From assembly GCA_023389255.1 (NCBI GenBank), contig JAEWER010000019.1:128790-192789 (forward strand): 64,000 bases of DNA, written 5' to 3'. The notes beneath the pieces were generated by a model that worked only from the letters and a program-made list of their open reading frames with translations, was not told the origin of the DNA and made no database searches. Both the position numbers and the translations under genes were made by a program. Shown here in pieces: positions 27,314 to 36,456 of the stretch (the stretch's first letter is position 1; each line of letters begins with the position of its first letter). Source of the stretch: Bacillota bacterium (lineage in GTDB: Bacteria; Bacillota; Clostridia; Saccharofermentanales; DTU023).

Positions 27314-29386
27314 ATGCCCAGAGAATTCTCTCTTGAGAATACCCGTAATATCGGTATTATGGCTCACATCGATGCCGGTAAAACAACCACTACGGAACGT
27401 ATTCTGTACTACACTGGTAAAATTCACCGCATCGGCGAAACCCACGAGGGTGGAGCAACTATGGACTGGATGGTTCAGGAAAAAGAGCGCGGTATCACTA
27501 TTACATCGGCGGCAACCACTGCTCAATGGCGTAACTGCCGTATTAACATTATCGACACCCCGGGTCACGTTGACTTCACCGTTGAAGTTGAGCGTTCCTT
27601 GCGTGTGCTCGACGGAGCAGTAACCGTCTTCTGTGCAAAGAGCGGTGTCGAACCACAAACCGAGACCGTATGGCGACAAGCTGACACATATAAAGTTCCT
27701 CGTATGGCTTATGTCAATAAGATGGACATTATGGGTGCAGACTTCTATCGTGTCTTAGACATGATGGTTGATCGCTTAGGAACTACTCCCGTAGCACTGC
27801 AATTACCGATTGGTAAAGAAGAAAACTTCAGCGGTATCATCGATTTAATCAAGATGAGAGCAGAAGTTTACGAAGATGCCGAAGGTAAAAACGTAAAAGA
27901 AACCGACATTCCGGCAGACATGGTCGACATGGCTAACGAATGGCGTGAAAAGATGATTGACACCTTGGCTGGCATGGATGATGAGCTGGCGATGAAGTAT
28001 TTGGAAGATGAAGAAATCACCGAAGATGAGATTCGCCAAGTTATCCGTCGTCTAACCATTTCAGCAGAAATCACTCCTGTATGCTGTGGTTCATCCTACA
28101 AAAACAAGGGTGTGCAAATGATGCTGGATGCCATTGTCGATTATATGCCGTCACCTGTTGATATTCCGCCAATTGAAGGTGTTGTACCTCAAACCGAAGA
28201 AGAAACTAATCGTAAAGCCGATGACAATGAGCCTTTCTCAGCTTTGGCATTCAAGATTATGACCGACCCCTTCGTAGGTAAGTTATGTTTCTTCCGTGTC
28301 TACTCAGGTACTTTAAAAGCAGGTAGCTACGTTTACAACTCCACTAAGGGTAAGCGCGAGCGTATCGGTCGTATTCTGATGATGCACGCTAACCACCGAG
28401 AAGAGATCGACGAAGTTAGAGCTGGTGATATTGCCGCTGCTGTTGGTCTGAAAGATACCTCAACTGGTGATACTCTGTGCATAGAAGATTCACCTGTAAT
28501 TTTGGAGTCCATGGAGTTCCCTGATCCCGTTATCTCGGTAGCTATCGAGCCTAAGTCCAAAGCTTCACAAGAAAAGCTGATCGTGGCTTTAGGCAAACTG
28601 GCTGAAGAAGATCCTACATTCCGTACTAATACCGACCCCGATACTGGACAAACATTGATTTCAGGTATGGGTGAGTTGCACTTAGACATTATCGTTGACC
28701 GTCTATTCCGTGAGTTCAAGGTTGAAGCTAATGTTGGTGCGCCTCAAGTTGCTTATAAAGAAACCATTACCAAACCTGCTAAGGCACAAGGTAAGTTTGT
28801 ACGTCAGTCTGGTGGTCACGGTCAGTATGGTGATGCAGTCATCGAAGTCGAGCCTTTAGAGCCCGGCTCAGGATATGAATTCGTCAACAAGATCGTTGGT
28901 GGTGTAGTTCCTAAAGAATTCATCAAGCCCATCGACGAAGGTGTCCAAGAGGCAATGCTCTCTGGTACCATCGCTGGCTTCCCAGTTGTCGATGTGCGTG
29001 TAACATTGGTCGACGGTTCATACCACGATGTTGACTCATCAGAAGTCGCCTTCAAAATTGCTGGTTCAATGGCATTTAAAGAAGCTATGCGCAAAGCTGC
29101 TCCTGTCTTGCTCGAGCCGATGATGCGTGTAGATGTTGTAACACCCGATGAATACATGGGTGATGTCATGGGCGATCTGTCCTCAAAGCGTGGCCAGATT
29201 ATCGGCAATGAGATGAATGGCAGAACTGTGATGGTCAAAGCATTCGTACCGCTGTCAGAAATGTTTGGTTACGCAACAACTCTGCGTTCCAGAACACAAG
29301 GTCGTGGTACATTTGTAATGCAGATTGACCACTTCTCACCAGTACCCAAGAATCTCACAGAAGATATCATGGGCAAGAAAGCCTAA
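27314..29386 (+). CDS. fusA: Elongation factor G
   Basis: 690 residues. G1 AHIDAGKTTTTERILYY, switch II DTPGHVDFTVEVERSLRVLD, NKMD, then domains II-V ending with the C-terminal FGYATTLRSRTQGRGTFVMQ. It catalyses ribosomal translocation. AGGGAAGGAGC precedes the ATG. Third gene of the str operon, 51 bases after rpsG. Confidence 0.98.
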   Translation: MPREFSLENTRNIGIMAHIDAGKTTTTERILYYTGKIHRIGETHEGGATMDWMVQEKERGITITSAATTAQWRNCRINIIDTPGHVDFTVEVERSLRVLDGAVTVFCAKSGVEPQTETVWRQADTYKVPRMAYVNKMDIMGADFYRVLDMMVDRLGTTPVALQLPIGKEENFSGIIDLIKMRAEVYEDAEGKNVKETDIPADMVDMANEWREKMIDTLAGMDDELAMKYLEDEEITEDEIRQVIRRLTISAEITPVCCGSSYKNKGVQMMLDAIVDYMPSPVDIPPIEGVVPQTEEETNRKADDNEPFSALAFKIMTDPFVGKLCFFRVYSGTLKAGSYVYNSTKGKRERIGRILMMHANHREEIDEVRAGDIAAAVGLKDTSTGDTLCIEDSPVILESMEFPDPVISVAIEPKSKASQEKLIVALGKLAEEDPTFRTNTDPDTGQTLISGMGELHLDIIVDRLFREFKVEANVGAPQVAYKETITKPAKAQGKFVRQSGGHGQYGDAVIEVEPLEPGSGYEFVNKIVGGVVPKEFIKPIDEGVQEAMLSGTIAGFPVVDVRVTLVDGSYHDVDSSEVAFKIAGSMAFKEAMRKAAPVLLEPMMRVDVVTPDEYMGDVMGDLSSKRGQIIGNEMNGRTVMVKAFVPLSEMFGYATTLRSRTQGRGTFVMQIDHFSPVPKNLTEDIMGKKA

Positions 29387-29411
29387 TATTGAGTGTGAGA
29401 CGCTGTATTCA

Positions 29412-29439
29412 TTTACAAATAAACTCTGTTGTGTACAAT
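29412..29439 (+). promoter_or_regulatory. Promoter of tuf
   Basis: TTTACA, a 16-base spacer and TACAAT, 60 bases before tuf, suggesting that tuf can be transcribed apart from fusA. Confidence 0.6.
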
Positions 29440-29498
29440 TAGAGTTGCGATTTTAGTTTTAGCATGTCCTAGAAAGACATACCTAAGGAGGATCCCAC

Positions 29499-30701
29499 AT
29501 GGGTAAACAAAAATTTGAGAGAAATAAGCCTCACGTTAACGTAGGTACCATTGGCCACGTTGACCACGGTAAAACAACTTTAACAGCTGCTATCACCAAG
29601 GTTTTAGCCATGAAGGGTGGTTCCAGCTACACCGATTACGCCAGCATCGACAAAACTCCTGAGGAGCGTCAACGTGGTATCACCATCAACTCCTCACACG
29701 TTGAGTACGAAACCGATGCACGTCACTACGCTCACGTTGACTGCCCTGGCCACGCCGACTACATCAAGAACATGATTACCGGTGCTGCTCAGATGGATGG
29801 TTCAATCCTGGTAGTTTCAGCTTCTGACGGTCCTATGCCTCAAACCCGTGAGCACATCCTGCTCGCTCGTCAGGTAGGCGTTCCTGCAATCGTAGTTTTC
29901 ATGAACAAATGTGACCAAGTTGACGACGAAGAGTTGCTCGACTTAGTTGATATGGAAATCCGTGAACTGCTGAATGAGTATGACTTCCCCGGCGATGATA
30001 CTCCTATCATCCGTGGTTCAGCTCTGAACGTTATCGAGTCCAGCAGCACAGATCCTAGCGCACCTGAGTATGCATGCATCAATGAGCTGATGGAAGCTGT
30101 TGATACCTTCATTCCTACTCCTGAGCGTCCTACAGATCTGCCTTTCGCAATGCCTGTTGAAGACGTATTCACCATCACTGGTCGTGGTACTGTTGCTACC
30201 GGTCGTGTTGAGCGTGGTATCATCAAGGTCAATGATCCCGTAGAAATTGTCGGTCTGCAAGATGAGCCTCGTGCTTCAGTTGTTACCGGTGTTGAAATGT
30301 TCCACAAGATGATGGATCAAGGTGAAGCTGGTGACAACGTTGGTTGCTTACTGCGTGGTGTTCAACGTAACGAAGTTGAGCGTGGTCAAGTTATCGCCAA
30401 ACCTGGTTCAGTCCACCCTCACACCAAGTTCGAAGGTCAAGTTTACGTCTTAACCAAGGATGAAGGTGGTCGTCATAAACCCTTCTTCAGCGGTTACCGT
30501 CCTCAGTTCTACTTCCGTACAACTGACGTAACTGGTATTGCAAACTTACCCGATGGTGTTGAAATGTGCATGCCTGGTGACCACGTCACCATCAGCGTTG
30601 ACCTGATCACCCCCATCGCTGTTGAGCCTGGTTTGAAATTCGCTATCCGCGAAGGTGGTAAAACTGTTGGTTCAGGTACCGTTTCTAAGATCTTAGACTA
30701 A
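29499..30701 (+). CDS. tuf: Elongation factor Tu
   Basis: 400 residues. GHVDHGKTTLTAAITK, effector loop RGITINSSHVEYET, DCPGHADYIKNMITGAAQMDG and NKCD, followed by the beta-barrel domains. It delivers aminoacyl-tRNA. AAGGAGG lies seven bases before the ATG, and codon use is highly biased. Selenocysteyl-tRNA for the two Sec proteins in this window needs SelB instead, which is not in the window. Confidence 0.98.
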   Translation: MGKQKFERNKPHVNVGTIGHVDHGKTTLTAAITKVLAMKGGSSYTDYASIDKTPEERQRGITINSSHVEYETDARHYAHVDCPGHADYIKNMITGAAQMDGSILVVSASDGPMPQTREHILLARQVGVPAIVVFMNKCDQVDDEELLDLVDMEIRELLNEYDFPGDDTPIIRGSALNVIESSSTDPSAPEYACINELMEAVDTFIPTPERPTDLPFAMPVEDVFTITGRGTVATGRVERGIIKVNDPVEIVGLQDEPRASVVTGVEMFHKMMDQGEAGDNVGCLLRGVQRNEVERGQVIAKPGSVHPHTKFEGQVYVLTKDEGGRHKPFFSGYRPQFYFRTTDVTGIANLPDGVEMCMPGDHVTISVDLITPIAVEPGLKFAIREGGKTVGSGTVSKILD

Positions 30702-30722
30702 GATAATTAGGAATAGCTAACC

Positions 30723-30755
30723 AAGGACAAGAGCCCAGCTCTTGTCCTTTTTTTA
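30723..30755 (+). terminator. Intrinsic terminator after tuf
   Basis: 12-bp perfect stem AAGGACAAGAGC with its complement, a 3-base loop and T7. Confidence 0.95.
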
Positions 30756-30833
30756 TTTGTGATTTTCAAAACTGTGTATCTTCTACCTAGTTTTAATATA
30801 CTGTATGCACGAATACGTCACGGAGGAGAAGGT

Positions 30834-33446
30834 ATGCATAAATTCAAAAAACTATTAGTTTTGTTAGTCGTGTTTGCTATGGCATTATCGATTACACCAC
30901 TTACATCTGCGCTTAGAGCTGAAGAGCCAAGTACAGATACACCCGCTGTTGTAGGTGAAGATAAGCCTGCAACTGAAGAAGATACAAGCAATGATACAAA
31001 TGTAGAAAATGCTCCCGCTGAAGAGAGATCTTCAGCAGGTACTACAACAAATGATAGCGGCACCAATAAACCAGCCACTGAAGATTCTGTTAATGAAGAG
31101 GATACTATGAGCGAAGCAGCACCTGCTCCTGCACCTGCTAATACAGAAGAGAGTGATCCTGTAGTGGGTGAAAATGAGGTTGTTGTTACCATCAAATTTG
31201 TTAGCAATAAGGCAGAATTCCCAGTAGATGAAGAACTCGAAAGAGTAAATCCCAAAAAAGTGGTGCGTAAAGTTAACGTTAACTACGTACCAGGCTATCT
31301 GAATGATGGGAAAGTAGTGACGTCTAAAGGTGTTTGGACACTTAAAGATTGGCAACCTAGTTGGGCACTTAAGCCTACGAAAGATGGCGATAATACGATG
31401 ACAGCTGTTTGGGAATTTGTGCCATATCGCTTAGCTACTGTTGATTACAAGTATATTTCTGAAAGTGTGGGTCACACCTTGCCAGAAGATATTGCCAAGA
31501 CTGTACCTGAAGCAACTGAGCTTAAAGTTGAGAGCAGAGTTCAACCAAGCGAACCCAGCCCCAAAGAACATGAAGTCGATGGTGGCAAGTGGGTGTTCGA
31601 TAAATACAAAGATGCTGAATTAACTGTCACAGAGTTTGGTCCTAACACAGTGGTGGGTCTCTGGAAGTTTGTGCCTAGCGCAGGAGATGAGCCAGAGATT
31701 GACCCCAATGCTGGTGCTGAGGAAAACAACCGTCAATATGTAGGTCTACGTGTCTATGCTTTTGAAGACAAAGGAGATGGCAGGGCGCCTGAAGATTACG
31801 ATCCAGAGCAAGAGTCATTTGTTTTTCTCTACTACAAGATCAAATCTGCAGATGGTAAAGAAATTAAGTTTATTCCTAATGCGCCAACCTATTTGGAAGC
31901 GGGTAATTATTATTTAGAAAATGCACGTTGCCGTGATTTTGCTCCGATTGAGAAGCATGAATTTACCATTACTCCTGAACAGGTACAAAAAGGCGATGTC
32001 GTTGAAATCCGTTTATTGATGAAGAAACAGCCAGCAGATAGACATAAACCCATAAGCATGACCTACCAAGTTTATGTTGATGGTGTCTTGATCAGTGACG
32101 AGGATGCAGCTAAAATTCCTTGGCGTGTTTATGATCGCTTGAAAACTGACGGTAGCCAAGGTCCTGAAGTTGAAGATAAGTACAATCTGCCCATAGAAAA
32201 TAAGAGTGGTGGTACAAACTATTTGTACAATGTGGATGGACCAGATTATGAGGTTGTTAATCCCAATGATCGCTGGTTCTATGTTGAAGATTACACCATG
32301 GAAGGTAAAATGGTTGCACCGAAACCCATTCGCTTAAAGCGTACAGAAAATAGTGCAGCGCCAGTTCCTACGCCTCGCATTACTAAAGCAGATTTACCTG
32401 TGTTGTTTGTGGATGAACCAGGAGAAGTTCACCAGGCCTACAGCAACGATAGATCAGGTCTAGCTGTTGGCAGATACGAGGGTGATATACCCGAAGGTAT
32501 GGAGCAGAGAACCGTTTATTACGATGAAATAGTTCGTTTTTACGAATATACGTCGCCTCGTGGTGTAGATGCTCAGTTAGTTGGTACGCCTACTACAGCA
32601 GGAACCTATAAATTAAAATTAGTACTAGCAACTCCCTCAGGTTTAGGTGGCACCTATGAACGTACGCTCTATGTTTTAGATCGTAGAGAGCTCAAAAAAC
32701 TTGTAGCAACTGGTGATGATGTTAAGCAGACTACTAAGTATCTGCGAGCAGATGAAGAGTTGCGCAAGAAATATGACGAAGCTTTGCAAGAAGCAGAAAA
32801 ATTAACCAATTTGCCAGAAGATGATCGCAGAAGATATACCTTGCGCCAAGGGGATATTGATCAGGCACTTAAGAAGCTCAAGCAAGCAGAAGAAGCGCTC
32901 AATGGTAAGACCGATGCTGAAACATATCCACCAACTTTCCAAGCTGTCACTATCAACGAAGGGGAGAACTTAGAGCCAAATAGTTTTGTGACTAACTTGC
33001 CAGAATTACCTACTGGTACAGAGATTGTCTTTACAGAAGATGCGACACCCGATTTAACTCCAGGTAAGCACCAAGTGAGCATTACTGTTAAATACCCAGA
33101 TGGTTCTAAGGTAGAAAAGTTAGTCGATTACGAAGTTGTGGCGAAGCCAACACCAGCACCGACAACTACAGTTACAACTAGTTCGCCAACAACTTTAACA
33201 ACAACTACTACCACTAGTGTACCGACCAGCACCCAAGTTGCACCTGTAGTAAGTACTGTTGCTAAAACAACGTCTTTAGTACAGGCAACAAACGCACAAA
33301 CTGTTACCAGTAAGCAGGCAGATAAGACACAAACAAGCCAGCAAGCTATAGCCAAAACTGGTGAAACTAGAACACAGATGGGTATCTTATTGTTATTAGC
33401 TGTCGTTGGTGGACTCGCACTAATGCGCAGAAGAAAATATAACTAA
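30834..33446 (+). CDS. Large sortase-anchored surface protein with SHIRT- and Rib-like domains
   Basis: 870 residues. A signal peptide ends near ALRAEE (residue 28); an acidic Glu/Thr/Ala-rich stretch runs to about 110. Two beta domains follow, each ending W(E/K)FVP; the second (ATVDYKYISESVGHTLP through VVGLWKFVP) resembles SHIRT repeats. About 300 residues of unassigned beta-rich sequence, a helical FIVAR-like segment (about 630-690), a Rib-like domain with PGKHQVSITVKYPDGSK, a Thr-rich linker and IAKTG-helix-RRRKYN complete it. A likely adhesin or wall decoration. The start at 30834 follows GGAGGAG; the earlier ATG at 30759 would spoil the signal peptide. Confidence 0.85.
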   Translation: MHKFKKLLVLLVVFAMALSITPLTSALRAEEPSTDTPAVVGEDKPATEEDTSNDTNVENAPAEERSSAGTTTNDSGTNKPATEDSVNEEDTMSEAAPAPAPANTEESDPVVGENEVVVTIKFVSNKAEFPVDEELERVNPKKVVRKVNVNYVPGYLNDGKVVTSKGVWTLKDWQPSWALKPTKDGDNTMTAVWEFVPYRLATVDYKYISESVGHTLPEDIAKTVPEATELKVESRVQPSEPSPKEHEVDGGKWVFDKYKDAELTVTEFGPNTVVGLWKFVPSAGDEPEIDPNAGAEENNRQYVGLRVYAFEDKGDGRAPEDYDPEQESFVFLYYKIKSADGKEIKFIPNAPTYLEAGNYYLENARCRDFAPIEKHEFTITPEQVQKGDVVEIRLLMKKQPADRHKPISMTYQVYVDGVLISDEDAAKIPWRVYDRLKTDGSQGPEVEDKYNLPIENKSGGTNYLYNVDGPDYEVVNPNDRWFYVEDYTMEGKMVAPKPIRLKRTENSAAPVPTPRITKADLPVLFVDEPGEVHQAYSNDRSGLAVGRYEGDIPEGMEQRTVYYDEIVRFYEYTSPRGVDAQLVGTPTTAGTYKLKLVLATPSGLGGTYERTLYVLDRRELKKLVATGDDVKQTTKYLRADEELRKKYDEALQEAEKLTNLPEDDRRRYTLRQGDIDQALKKLKQAEEALNGKTDAETYPPTFQAVTINEGENLEPNSFVTNLPELPTGTEIVFTEDATPDLTPGKHQVSITVKYPDGSKVEKLVDYEVVAKPTPAPTTTVTTSSPTTLTTTTTTSVPTSTQVAPVVSTVAKTTSLVQATNAQTVTSKQADKTQTSQQAIAKTGETRTQMGILLLLAVVGGLALMRRRKYN

Positions 33447-33463
33447 TACGTATTTTTAGTAGT

Positions 33464-33496
33464 AAAAAGGAGCTACCTGTGGCAGCTCCTTTTTTT
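33464..33496. terminator. Bidirectional intrinsic terminator
   Basis: Stem AAAAAGGAGCT with its complement around a 9-base loop, between the surface-protein gene and a convergent gene. Confidence 0.9.
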
Positions 33497-33503
33497 AATT
33501 TAA

Positions 33504-34727
33504 TTAAAAGGGTAAGTAGTAAGAAATATCGAACGGTAAATCGAGCGAATAGCCCATTGCTTTAATACCCAACCAAGCAATTAAGCTGATGAAAACTAAT
33601 AAAGCGATAAAAGCAGAAATGCGCTTTAAGAGTTTGAAGCGATTAGGAATGAAAGATAATACTAAAAGCAATAGGGTACTGCTGGCTGTATAGAAAATTA
33701 AGTTACTTTGCTCTGAGCCCTGTAGCAAGTTTAAGAAATTCAGACCGTAAACACCGCCGATACCTAGAATTAAATTTACGACTAAGAGAAACACGAGTAG
33801 CCATTGAGCAAATGATTGGGAATCTTTGCTTTCTGCGTACTCGATTTCAGCAGTTTCATCATCTGGATAATAAGGATCGAAGTCATTATCTTCGACCGAA
33901 GGAACTTCTATCATATTTAAGGTGTAGCCTTTAGCAGGGAAGTCACAGGCAGGATAACGTGTTTCATCGCCGAAATCAGCTAAAGTATTATCACCGTATA
34001 CTTCTGTCCATTCAGGGCTATTCACTTTAAGTGGTTGTAACAGCTTAAAAGGTAAAGCGCTGATATTTTCAGGATCAGTCTCATGAGCAGAGTTTTCAGA
34101 GTCTAGTTCCAAACTAAAAATAGGTGTTAAGCGTTTGTCGGGAGTAGTAGTTTCTAAATCCACAGGAGTTTCGGACAGATAAGTATCTTCTTTGGTAGTT
34201 AAAAGATTATTAGCTGTGTCCTCTTCGTGTACTAGCTTGGCAGGTTGTAGCTTAACACGCTTAATCTCAGGCAACTGCTGGTGCTTGTCTTGGGAAGTTG
34301 CAATGCCTTGTCGCTTAGCAATTTTATTTGAATCAGGTCTTAGCAAACGATCATAGGCACGGTAAGTTTCGTCTTGTAGCATGCGTCTACGCACGAGGAG
34401 AGAATCTGCTTTTTCGTCTCCCGTCAAGTTATCAGTAACTTTGGTTTTGTGCTGATTCAACTTAACCTGGGGTTTGCGCACGCTAGGTCTGTTACTTAAA
34501 TTTTCTTTGTTAGAGTCTTGCGGGCGTGGGCGACGTCTACCTAAATTAGCATCATCTTTTTTAGGATCTACACGCTTAACTTTTAGATCTAAATTAGAAG
34601 CATCTGTACTAGAGGCTCTGTTTGCTTTTTGCCCATATTCACGTCCGATGGCAAACACCTTGCGGTGAGATTTTGCCTCAGCATTGTGTTGCAAGCGATT
34701 AGGTTGCTGTTTCTTATTATCATCCAT
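33504..34727 (-). CDS. Unrecognised membrane protein with long disordered N-terminus
   Basis: 407 residues. The first about 300 are hydrophilic, highly charged (Lys/Arg/Asp/Asn/Gln) and probably disordered, with a basic patch LLVRRRMLQDETYRAYDRLL near 110. The last 95 contain three membrane helices (about 313-338, 345-362 and 371-392). No signal peptide, so the long tail should be cytoplasmic. No enzymatic motif seen. It is alone on this strand apart from tRNA-Val upstream, which has its own terminator. Real coding is supported by length, a GGAG-type site and the converging terminator. Confidence 0.72.
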   Translation of the reverse strand: MDDNKKQQPNRLQHNAEAKSHRKVFAIGREYGQKANRASSTDASNLDLKVKRVDPKKDDANLGRRRPRPQDSNKENLSNRPSVRKPQVKLNQHKTKVTDNLTGDEKADSLLVRRRMLQDETYRAYDRLLRPDSNKIAKRQGIATSQDKHQQLPEIKRVKLQPAKLVHEEDTANNLLTTKEDTYLSETPVDLETTTPDKRLTPIFSLELDSENSAHETDPENISALPFKLLQPLKVNSPEWTEVYGDNTLADFGDETRYPACDFPAKGYTLNMIEVPSVEDNDFDPYYPDDETAEIEYAESKDSQSFAQWLLVFLLVVNLILGIGGVYGLNFLNLLQGSEQSNLIFYTASSTLLLLVLSFIPNRFKLLKRISAFIALLVFISLIAWLGIKAMGYSLDLPFDISYYLPF

Positions 34728-34774
34728 AATTAACTCCTGCCTCTAGCTTATCAGTAAGACCACAATATGGATAC

Positions 34775-34800
34775 AAAAAAAGCCACTTTTTAAGTGGCTT
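34775..34800 (-). terminator. Intrinsic terminator of tRNA-Val
   Basis: 8-bp stem AGCCACTT/AAGTGGCT with a 3-base loop; on the minus strand it is followed by T6. Confidence 0.88.
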
Positions 34801-34877
34801 TGGTGGGTGATACAGGACTTGAACCTGTGACCCCCCGCATGTCAAGCGGATACTCTAACCAGCTGAGCTAATCACCC
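34801..34877 (-). tRNA. tRNA-Val (anticodon GAC)
   Basis: On the minus strand: acceptor GGGTGAT/ATCACCC, D arm with AGCTCAGCTGGTTAGAGT, anticodon loop TTGACAT (GAC, reading GUC/GUU), T arm ACAGG-TTCAAGT-CCTGT, discriminator A and encoded CCA. All stems pair well. Confidence 0.96.
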
Positions 34878-34903
34878 ATAACGTTCAAATAACGCTTAAA
34901 TAG

Positions 34904-34931
34904 GTTACAATACATTAGATTGTTGTGTCAA
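34904..34931 (-). promoter_or_regulatory. Promoter of tRNA-Val
   Basis: On the minus strand TTGACA, 16 bases and TGTAAC. A weaker plus-strand pair TTCAAA (34884-34889) and TACAAT (34906-34911) that could serve the divergent decarboxylase gene overlaps it. Confidence 0.6.
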
Positions 34932-34950
34932 CAGTTTGGAGAGGCGAATT

Positions 34951-36411
34951 ATGGCTAATTTTCAATTAGATCAGACTAAAGCTCCTTTGTATGAAGCTTT
35001 GCGAGAGTATAGAAATAAGCGCATGGTCGCTTTTGATGTTCCAGGGCATAAACAAGGCAAGGGCAACCCCGAGTTAACTACTTTCTTAGGTAAGGATTGT
35101 TTATCCGTGGATGTAAATTCCATGAAGATGCTCGACAATCTAATTCACCCTGTATCGGTAATTAAAGAAGCTGAAGAATTAGCCGCAGATGCCTTTGGTG
35201 CTAAAGGTTGCTTTTTTATGGTCAACGGTACCTCTTCAGCTGTGCAGGCGATGGTACTCTCTACTGTTAATCCAGGCGAAAAAATTATTATGCCTCGCAA
35301 TGTGCATAGGTCTGCGATCAATGCCTTGATCATGGCAAGAGCAATCCCTGTTTACGTTAATCCAGATGAGGACAAAGAGCTGGGCATACCTTTGGGAATG
35401 TCGGTTGCAGATATCGAGCAAGCAATTAAAGAAAACCCTGATGCTGTCGCTATTTTGGTCAACAACCCTACCTACTATGGCGTTTGTGCCAATCTCAAAG
35501 AGATTGTTAAGTTAGCACATGCATACAATATGAAAGTCTTAGTAGACGAAGCACACGGTACACATTTCTATTTTTCCGATAAATTACCGCTTTCAGCCAT
35601 GCAAGCAGGTGCAGATATGGCGGCAGTGAGCACCCACAAAACAGGTGGTTCGCTCACCCAAAGTTCTTTATTACTTGCAGGCGAAAATATGGCAGAAGAT
35701 CTGGGGTATATCAGACAAATTATCAATTTAACGCAGACCACCAGCGCTTCTTACCTGCTCACATCATCGCTGGATATTACTAGACGGAATTTAGCGCTCA
35801 ACGGGCAAAAAACATTTGAACGTGTTTTGAATTTGGCGGAATACGCTAGAGCAGAAATCAATACCGATGGCGGATTTTACGCTTTTGGTAATGAACGCTG
35901 TAATGGGGATTCATTTTATAGTTTTGATGCAACTAAACTATCCATCCATACGCGTCGAATAGGTTTAGCAGGCATCGAAGTCTACGATATTTTGCGCGAT
36001 GAATACGATATTCAAACTGAATTTGGCGATTTAGGTAACCTGTTAGCTATTATTTCTATTGGCGATCGTCCTAACGCAGTAGAAAGACTGCTAGGAGCTC
36101 TGATAGATATTAAACGTCGCTGGGGCAAGTCGCCTGACACTTTGATGGTAGGAGAATATATTGCCCCTAAGGTTGTGATGACACCAGCAGAAGCCTTCTA
36201 TGCTAAGTCTGTACAATTACCTTTGGCAGAAACGGTAGGTAGAATTTGTACAGAATTTGTGATGTGTTACCCACCGGGTATCCCGATTTTAGCTCCTGGC
36301 GAAGAGGTGACAAAAGAGGCTCTTGACTATATCAAGCAAGCTAAAGAGAAAGGTTGTTCGATGACGGGTACAGAGGATCTCAGCCTTAACAAATTGCATG
36401 TAGCTATCTAA
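34951..36411 (+). CDS. speA: Orn/Lys/Arg decarboxylase (SpeA-type, probably arginine)
   Basis: 486 residues, the shorter Gram-positive form of the PLP fold-I decarboxylases. PGHKQGKG (about 28), FFMVNGTSSAVQAM (about 90), VDEAHGTHFYFS (about 202) and the PLP lysine K230 in AAVSTHKTGGSLTQ. It is followed by spermidine synthase and, further on, an agmatinase-type ureohydrolase, which favours arginine (giving agmatine) over lysine; that is inference. The start at 34951 is seven bases after GGAGAGG; an upstream TTG is less likely. Confidence 0.85.
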   Translation: MANFQLDQTKAPLYEALREYRNKRMVAFDVPGHKQGKGNPELTTFLGKDCLSVDVNSMKMLDNLIHPVSVIKEAEELAADAFGAKGCFFMVNGTSSAVQAMVLSTVNPGEKIIMPRNVHRSAINALIMARAIPVYVNPDEDKELGIPLGMSVADIEQAIKENPDAVAILVNNPTYYGVCANLKEIVKLAHAYNMKVLVDEAHGTHFYFSDKLPLSAMQAGADMAAVSTHKTGGSLTQSSLLLAGENMAEDLGYIRQIINLTQTTSASYLLTSSLDITRRNLALNGQKTFERVLNLAEYARAEINTDGGFYAFGNERCNGDSFYSFDATKLSIHTRRIGLAGIEVYDILRDEYDIQTEFGDLGNLLAIISIGDRPNAVERLLGALIDIKRRWGKSPDTLMVGEYIAPKVVMTPAEAFYAKSVQLPLAETVGRICTEFVMCYPPGIPILAPGEEVTKEALDYIKQAKEKGCSMTGTEDLSLNKLHVAI

Positions 36412-36456
36412 TAAAATTAAAAGCGTAATTGATCAAACAAAAGGAAGGGTCTTGTG

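Noticed and set aside
27275..29238. Several minus-strand frames opposite fusA
   Set aside because: Antisense shadows caused by the strong codon bias of fusA; no initiation signals.
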